Of a DNA stretch of 64,000 nucleotides, positions 56,935 through 64,000 are shown in pieces. The notes below the pieces were generated by a model. It searched no databases. It was not told the DNA's origin and worked only from the letters and a program-made list of their open reading frames with translations. The stretch spans positions 3,410,001-3,474,000 of the forward strand of contig CP099842.1 in assembly GCA_030062745.1 (NCBI GenBank). Reading direction: 5' to 3'. This DNA is from Capitulum mitella (lineage: Eukaryota > Arthropoda > Thecostraca > Pollicipedomorpha > Pollicipedidae). Each line of letters opens with the position of its first letter. Within the stretch, counting starts at the first letter, position 1. Made by a program: the position numbers and the translations under genes.

Positions 56935-58165
56935 GCTCCCACCCCATTGTTGTGTATCTCCAATTTTTTATCATCACCATGGCCTAGCCAACGCTTGAGT
57001 CAACAAAGCATGCAGCTCTGTCCCAACGGATCTGCGAAACAAGAGGGTAAGTGCTTCTGCATCATGTTCTAAGGTGTTTTATGCAAAATATTAAAAAACG
57101 CTATTTTTCCAGATCTTGCTAATATTTTTCGAAGCCGTATGCATCTTGGGCTACATTTTCTCTTGGAACGCACACGAAACAATGAGGACTTCACTGTCTT
57201 GTCACCACTGGCATTCCATGAGCACTTTTCCGCCATGCATCTCCATATCTATGGCTATGATGCATGTTGCATCAAAGGTCTTCAACCACTGTTAATTCTC
57301 ATAAAACACGAAATGTCATGAAAACAACTGAAAAAATTGACAAAGGTTGGTGCTTCTGTAAGACACTATGGTTTTGTTGCAAACTAAGATAAGATTTGTT
57401 GCAAACAATCCGTAGCAATAACCTGAGACAATCTGTACATGATATTTCATGCATGAAAGATATCCTGTAACAGCACAAGTTTTGTCCACTCAGTCACATT
57501 GATACACTTTAGTGTTTGAGTGAACTTGACTGCTATAATAAGGTAAGATACAATTAGCCTTAAGCTCGTGATATCCAAACGCGCAATTCTGAAAATAAAT
57601 TACTCCTATATTTCGGCCACGGGCCTTCCCCAGGGATAGATTCCTTTCTTTTTCCTTTTTTCGTTTCCTCTTTTTTCTTTTCTTTCGTTTTCTGCCTCTT
57701 TTCTCCATCTTTGGTTGCTTTTTTAAAATATCCATGACTAAAGCCCGTGACCGAAATATAGGATTTATTTGTTGCCATGTTTTTGGATATTATAAGCTTA
57801 AAACTTATTTATCTTAAATATGACAGTCAATCTGAGACTCAGTTCCTTGTGCATAACTAATATTTTAACTAGCAGATGACATTGTTGATGCTAGGGTTGC
57901 CAAGTGGTAGGACAAGCGAACTTTACAACATTCCCAGCCGAATTGTTAAATTTGAATTGACAACATGGAATTACGAGGCTTTGAACAAATTGAAGAATGT
58001 GGCAGAGCAATACGTGAAATTCCCTTAATTATTGGAAACTTCTGTGGCTTGAGCTTGTCCTGGTTCAGAAAACCCAGGCCTGCTTTAATATCCTCAAGTA
58101 GGTAGCAAAACGCGAATGCTAAAGAAGTCACTCACGTTGCTACGCGTCGTCCTACACTCTCGCTG
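56935..58165. other. Gene-free AT-rich stretch
   Basis: A pyrimidine-rich tract at 57650-57710 gives lysine-rich frames on the other strand. No gene was recognised. Confidence 0.35.
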
Positions 58166-59159
58166 TGTCATTGGCGTATCGGTGGCCCTACATGATTTGG
58201 GGCGGTTAAAAAAAAGTTGCACTTCGCCAGGGTATGAGCGCTTGGTCTCTGATCTGCGTATCAAGTAGAACATCGTTTGCAATCTTCATTCGGACATTTT
58301 GAGCATGTGCATTCGCGATGTTTAAGCGCAAACACGTTGACGCTCGGCGTTGCAGTCTCCGTCGGCCTCGCATCCTCGAGGTGGCCAATCCAGCGTGGCC
58401 GGCGGCGGCAGGCGGCGGGCGGACGAAAATGACCACATATCACGAAATAATAATTCCGGGTGTTTTTTAAATCAATTCGTATGGATCTGGTATGTTCTGT
58501 GGCGTAGATTTCACCTGCGCATTTTTCCAGTTAATCCTCCAAACGCGTTAGCAGCTGAGCAACATAAACAATCGAGATTCCAGCAATACGTTAATGCCCA
58601 ATGGTGGCGATGATGTAAAATACAGATACAAAACTGGACATCGTTTTGGATCAAAGTGAAGAGTGGCATGCTCCAAGTCTGGTATTTAGGCTGTTAGCAG
58701 CATTCAGGCGTGAATCAATTCGTGCAATCACAGATGCTAACTTCAGCAACCGGGGTCAGTCTCCATGACTGCTAGAAGCGTCGTTCGTGATTCCGAAGCT
58801 TGCTTGGTATGTCATGTAAAAGGCCCGGATCCAAGGAGGGTGAGGGCGGTCCTCTCTCGTGACGGCCCGGAAGGGACCCCGAAGGGGCCTCGTATAACCT
58901 TCATAGGATATGTAAAAACGGGATCTTGATGCAGTCAGGGGGTCGGGGGGGGGGAGATGACCTGCGGGATGCATAAAAAGGGCCCAGGGACGCAGTCAGG
59001 GAGGGTTCCTAGGGACCCCGAAATGTCCGAAGGGGGCCCACCGCCACCGAAATCAAAGAACATTACTTTTAAAAGACCGAAGCTATCGCCAACATGTTTT
59101 AAGAACGGTAAACAAAAGAGGACAACAGATTAAATATAGAGATCCAAGCATATAGAAGG

Positions 59160-59545
59160 ACCCCTATCGGCCTGTAGGGGTTTTCATGCCGGCGTGTAGG
59201 GCCTCTGCCAGCCTATGGAGGCACCATACCAGCTTGTAGGGGCACCCTGTCAGTCTGTAGGGGACCCTCTGCCGGCCTGTGAGGCACCCTGCCTGCCTAT
59301 GGAGGCCTCATGCCATCTTCTAGGGGGCCCCTACTGGCCTGTAGGGGCCCCTGCCGGCCTCTAGGGCTCCCTGCCAGCTGTAGAGCCTCCTGCTGGCCTG
59401 AAGGGGCCGCCTGCCGGTCGATACGGCCTTCTGTCTGCTCATAGAAGGCACCCTGTCGGCATGCAAGGGCATTCTGCTGGCCCTTAGGGACCTCCTACCG
59501 GTCTGTAAGGCCCTCTGCCGGCCTGTGGGGCCGTTCCAGCGTTCA
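59160..59545. repeat. Degenerate minisatellite A, about 20-22 bp units
   Basis: Units vary around CCTGCCGGCCTGTAGGGGCC, with about eighteen recognisable copies. Divergence between neighbours is high, so the array is old or decays quickly. Confidence 0.75.
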
Positions 59546-59639
59546 GAGGGTTCCTGCTGTCCAGGGAACCAGGGGATCCACATGAAACGGAAAGGGGCAC
59601 GCTGGGCGAGGACTCCCGGAATTTTTACCTGGCTGCGTC

Positions 59640-60960
59640 CCCGGAATGGCCCCTGGAGCTTCCAAAGAGCCCCTAAGACCACAACAGGGCCCCAACACGG
59701 CGGCTTGCCCCAAAGTCCGCCAGAAGGGTCACAGGGCTCCTGAGATGGCCAGGATGAGGACTGAGTCTCTAGGAGGGCATAGGGGCTCCTGGAATGCCAG
59801 AGGGGCTCTGAATGGGTTTTACGGACACTTGCATGAAAAGCTGAAGGTTCCTAATGCAGTCAGAGGGCTTCCGGGAGGATTAATGAGGCCCTAAGAGGGC
59901 AAGATGGCCCTATGATGAACAGAAAAACCCCTGAAACTCTCCAAGGGTCCCTGGGCCCCAACACGACAGAGAGCTCATGAGACCGCTTAAAGCGCCAAAG
60001 AAGCCCCTGAGACGGCAAGAACTCAAGAGAGTGCCTTGCACGGTATAAGGAGACCCTGGCCAGCCTGAGGGGCCCCCTGAACAGGGATACACCAGTGACG
60101 TTCTCAAACTCAAGAGGGACCCCACGTGGGCTAGACTGGTCTTTTTTGAAAACCTGAGGGGTTCTTGATGCCGTCCGGAGGATCCAGGAAGGTCAGGTGG
60201 ATCCTGAGACGGCAAAGTGGGCCCCTACCAGGCCTATGGCCCCTGAGACCGCCAAAAAGATCGAAGGGCCCCTGAGAGGCAAACACGATAGGAGGGCCTC
60301 TTAGACCGCATGGGGACTCTAGACGGCCAGAGAGCCCCCGAGTTTGTTCGGCGGGCTCCAGACATAGGAAAGATCCGCCTAAGGCTGCCAGTGAGGCCCC
60401 GACTGCCAGATGTACCCCATGTAACAGAGGAAGACCCCTGATACTGTCATGGAGACTACCGGCGACGTCCAGAGGGTCCATGAATCTGCATAGGGGCTCG
60501 GAAATCGCCAAAAGGTCTTTTGTGAGTTGCCAGAGGACCCATGAGACGGCAAAAATGTTCCCCAGAGACGACAAAAGGGGCACCTAGGACGGCCAAGTGC
60601 TCACTGAGACTGTTACAGAAGGGCCTTTAAGACCGTTCATTAGCAGTCTCTAGCAGGGGCGACTGGGACGATCAGAGGGGCCCCTGAAACTAGTAAGCCT
60701 TGAGACGTCCAGACAACTCCTGAAACGACCAAAGGACTTCAGGCATTACCAGAAGAGCTTCTGTCACGGCAAGAGAGACACATAGAGGGTCCTTGTTACT
60801 GCCTGAGGGGTTTCCTAGACGGCAAAAATTCCCCACGGACGACAGGAGGTAACCCGAGATGGCTTACGTGTTTCCGAAACTACCGGATGGGTCCATTACA
60901 CTGTCCGAAGTGTCCCTGAAACTGCCAAAGAAGCGCCTGAGACGTCCCGAGGGATATATG
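59640..60960. repeat. Degenerate minisatellite B, about 25-30 bp units
   Basis: Units vary around CCCCTGAGACGGCAAAAGGG, for example at 60208, 60241, 60540 and 60565. Several dozen decayed copies follow one another. Frames on the minus strand give repeated LxGLRGxF-like peptides from the unit, not from selection on protein. Confidence 0.7.
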
Positions 60961-61804
60961 ACACTGTAAAAGGAAGCTGAGACAATTAGACGGCCTTGAC
61001 ACAGCAGACGATCCCAGACCACCAAAAAGCTGGCAAAAAAATCCATGAGCTACGAGGACGCAGAGGAGCTTCCGGACCAGATACAGACACGACATTCCAA
61101 ATAGAGGAAGGGACGCAGCCGCCTAAAATCCCGCCGTTGTTGTCATATTTCGGCGACTCTATAGGGGAGCAAAACGTCTAATTTTCTCAAATATGGTGAC
61201 TCGTTTTAATTTTGTCGGGTATTTGATACGGTGGAAAATGCGAAATTACATCAAATATTTCAGTCTGGACCCAAGCAGATCAGCCTTTTTTCATATCTCA
61301 GGAGCAAAAACTGGAGGGGGGGGGGGGCAAGGAGGAGCCCCGCGCTGACCATCCCCACTTGGCGTGATCCTTGATCCGCTCCGCAATTACTCCTGGTTTT
61401 CTCATTTCCCCCCAATAACGCAGAGCCCAACGAAATTTCGACTGTTCGTGGTACTGTAACTGCTAATCCATTCGGAGTACTAACCTGAAAATTGCACAGG
61501 TGAGATCCACGGTCAAGTGGCCCTAGAAGCGTACGGATTTATTCCATACAGCGTTCGAAAGTACTATACTCCAATGCATTGTCGTTTTCGCCCGCCCACT
61601 GGCCGCCGCCCGTGTGGTATTAGCTAAGGCGGCCGACGCCGCACGGCCTATGGAGACTGCAACGCCGGGCTCCGGTGTTTTTGCGCCTAAACGTTGCGAA
61701 CGCGCGTGCTCAAAACTATTTCATACAGTTTTTTCCACTGTTCGAAAAGGATGAACGTCCTCAGGCCAATATGGGGGCCACGTCAATTGCAAATTTTCTC
61801 TTCC

Positions 61805-63388
61805 ATTTTGAACCACTTTGCTTTACATATCGCTTAGCCAGAATTTATTTTGCCAGTTGATGCGTGACGCATAATTTAGTCAGAAAGTAGGTAAATCGTT
61901 TCACAAATCACAAGTCGTAAAACACGAATCATTAAATGAAACAAACCACTAAATACACAAGTAGATAAGAAAGCCACAGAAACTGCCGAAATCCAAAAGA
62001 AGCAAAATGGAATGGGCGAAAACCGACGAGAAAACCAAATTTGGAGATAGGCCAAGTTACTTCTGTGCGTGTTTGCATCCGCAATCAGAACATGTAGTTT
62101 CGCCCCTGGTAATGATAAATCGCATGAGGTTCCAAAAGATTTAGAGAAGCTGGTGTCCGTGTAGAAGAATGCAAGTGCATTCGGTTTCCGTTCATTGATA
62201 GTGTGGTGGGCGCGAATGTTGTAGGAAAATTACGACACAAGATTGACGTTCTCAAAAACGGTTTTCCCATGACAGGACTCTAGGACCTTTTACGCAAGGC
62301 TATAAGAAATGCTCATTTTTCGAGAGAAGCGGGCTAATTTTTGCGCAACTGATTCTTCTAGAAAACTGTTGAACGGTGGAATCAGCATTCATGGCTTTAG
62401 GTGGCGTTAGACTCACCTTGTCACGGACTTAGCACAGGAAATGTTATCGCTAAAATTGGTCGGACGGTCCTTTTGAAAAAAGCGCAGGGAGAGGGCTGCG
62501 TAATTACAGATGTAACCGTATATTGAGATAACATGAGTCAATTTGTAACGGTATTTTTGGTACAGACAGGTTTGTATTTGATTCCAACGTATTTCAATGC
62601 TGGGTGCTGCGATAAAAAAACTACCCATTTATCCCCTGCATCGAAATTTTGTTTCGTTGGGTTTGATCCACTGTTGTGGATGCTGTCAAATAAAATGTTT
62701 ACAGCCGCTCACTAATAAGCATCGGTCTTCTGGACTTCTCAAGTGGCTCACAGGAAATGCAATAGCTGCACTGTGAGAGGATATGTCAGACATTTTGGAG
62801 TACTGAGGAGCTACACCCCAAAACCAATGACATTTTTCCAGTCCATTGGGCACGTAGATCCTTCCTGACGTTTATCTCGACCGGATCATAAGCTAGATTT
62901 TCTTCCAAACCGGGGGCGGACTCTGCCATTGTGTTTCGTCGGCCGACGCTGTCGTTCTTGAGACGTGAATGGGCGCCGCATATATCACAGAAAACTGCGG
63001 GGCGTGGCCATGACTGGTGACCGTTGCTCGTGCATATCTGATGTCTTTGTTCGGCCAGTCAACGGTTCCAGGCACAGTCACTGCAAAACCGTGTCTCTAA
63101 TGCCCTACGAGACAAAAAACTGCACACTTCAGCCATGGCAACTTAAGCCACGCTTCGCTCATGCATTCCGGGTTGTTCTGGATCAAAACATTACCACGGT
63201 CACGTTAAAGGCATTACTGAGGTGACAGTTATGAATCATCATGAGTAAATACTTGCCTTTCGCTGTCAGGACAGTGACCAAAACGAGTTTGCCCGTGGCG
63301 GATTTTTCATCTTAAACATCATGTACTTGGGGAAGGGACTTCATAACACCTGGGATTTAAACTTTACTTAAGATGTTTCTCCAAGGAA
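61805..63388. other. Gene-free stretch
   Basis: Nothing in this interval could be supported as a gene, RNA or repeat. Confidence 0.35.
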
Positions 63389-63389
63389 A

Positions 63390-63477
63390 TGCGAATGTTC
63401 TGGATTTTTTGGAAGGCCCAGTTTCTCATCCATTGGCCCCCTTATAGCCCTGATATTTATGTCAAGGTTACAACTGT
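63390..63477 (+). pseudogene. Tc1/mariner transposase fragment
   Basis: The frame from ATG at 63390 contains HWPPYSPDIY, a near match to the WPxxSPDLNP motif around the second catalytic aspartate of Tc1/mariner transposases. The expected asparagine-proline is replaced by YV and the frame stops soon after. No other part of the enzyme was found in any frame nearby. Confidence 0.4.
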
Positions 63478-63479
63478 AT

Positions 63480-64000
63480 GACGAATGAATATCCCTGAGT
63501 AGCCGAGCTGCCATGCCCCAATACGTGTTCATAAACGGGTCTCGAAAGTTAGGTAGTTAATGTATTAGTCATTAACATTAATCCCTCGATAAAATCTGCG
63601 CTGTTTGTAAACTATAGAAGACCGGTTCAAGTGACACTTCTGTTTTGCAGTTTTCGTCCTGAAACAGTCACTTGTGCACAACATTTTTTCCGGCTTTTAT
63701 TTTTTTTTTTTTTTACATTTTATTCTGGCCTTGCATTGGTAAGGTTGAACTGATGCGTCGGAAGATAAATATGTTGGCATATGCGCATGTTAAAAATGCG
63801 TTGGTATCCCACTCTAGGAACTCCTACGTACCTATTACGACCGTGATAAGCCAGCATCAAAAATGCGCGTGTTAGCAGGGCATCCCAAGAGTGGAAAAGG
63901 CGGTAACCTCGGCCGTCCGTTTAGAGGGCACTGGGTCGTTCCGCGTGAACAGCCCTGGCCAGGCTGCGGGGCCTGGCAGTTCTGATCGTGACGCCGGGCG
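63480..64000. other. Gene-free window end
   Basis: A T14-type homopolymer lies at about 63700-63715. Nothing else was recognised. Confidence 0.35.

Larger units (their letters stand above)
58170..61800. mobile_element. Foldback-like element with minisatellite core
   Basis: The reverse complement of about 58170-58600 matches 61430-61800 in order: TCGAxTGTTxxTG, CTGCTAA, GGAG, CAGGTGAxATCxACG, TTTTCG(T/C)CCGCCC, GGAGACTGCAACGCCG, GTTTxTGCGCxTAAAC, GCGAAxGC and TGCTCAAAA. The arms enclose about 2.8 kb, most of it two degenerate tandem arrays. The arms share family blocks with the 22.4-24.0 kb palindrome, including TGGAAACTGCAACGCCGGG (there) against TGGAGACTGCAACGCCGGG (here). No transposase is present. 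Confidence 0.65.

Noticed and set aside
59160..60960. Long minus-strand frames across the minisatellites
   Set aside because: They arise from repeat units without stops; the peptides drift with the unit and do not keep one frame.

Overview
This is a piece of an animal nuclear genome, most likely from an arthropod. It has spliced genes with GT-AG introns, a pure run of the arthropod telomere pentamer (CCTAA, the complement of TTAGG) at 1511-1578, a secreted apple plus farnesoic-acid-O-methyltransferase-like protein of a kind common in crustaceans, and TATA/TCAGT-type core promoters. Coding exons are very GC-rich and stand out against AT-richer surroundings. A crustacean is my best guess; I cannot name a species.

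Only two genes can be supported. The first (3523-5010, minus) is an uninterrupted 495-codon gene for a secreted, cysteine-rich protein. The second (31351-48283, plus) has six exons and encodes a secreted, low-complexity, structural-looking protein of about 1,780 residues. A six-codon first exon (MKCLYW, donor GTGAGT) is separated by a 7.6 kb intron from exon 2, which completes the signal peptide. Exon phases agree through exons 3-6. Exon 2 can be read only through six one-base frameshifts and exon 5 through one more. All seven are in the same direction (one extra base each), which suggests insertion-type sequence error more than decay.

The rest is repeats and transposon remains. From left to right: a microsatellite and telomere-like tract (1.2-1.6 kb); five packed hairpins (1.9-2.1 kb); an AT/hairpin repeat (5.9-6.3 kb); a broken Ty3/gypsy pol on the minus strand (7.1-8.6 kb); a stop-interrupted unidentified ORF (8.6-9.15 kb); a non-autonomous hAT-like element with terminal inverted repeats and an 8 bp target duplication (12.31-13.21 kb); a SWIM zinc-finger remnant (14 kb); tandem duplications with periods of about 850 and 367 bp (14.5-16.9 kb); a 1.4 kb imperfect palindrome (17.6-18.9 kb) followed by a degenerate short-unit array (19.0-20.2 kb); a second palindrome of 1.6 kb (22.4-24.0 kb); a small hairpin element (56.8 kb); and a foldback structure (58.2-61.8 kb) whose arms are related to the 22.4-24.0 kb palindrome and which encloses about 2 kb of two degenerate minisatellites.

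The most interesting items are the foldback family that exists with and without a minisatellite core, the same-direction frameshifts in an otherwise well-phased gene, and the choice of first exon for that gene. No CRISPR array, rRNA gene, complete tRNA gene or operon is visible.
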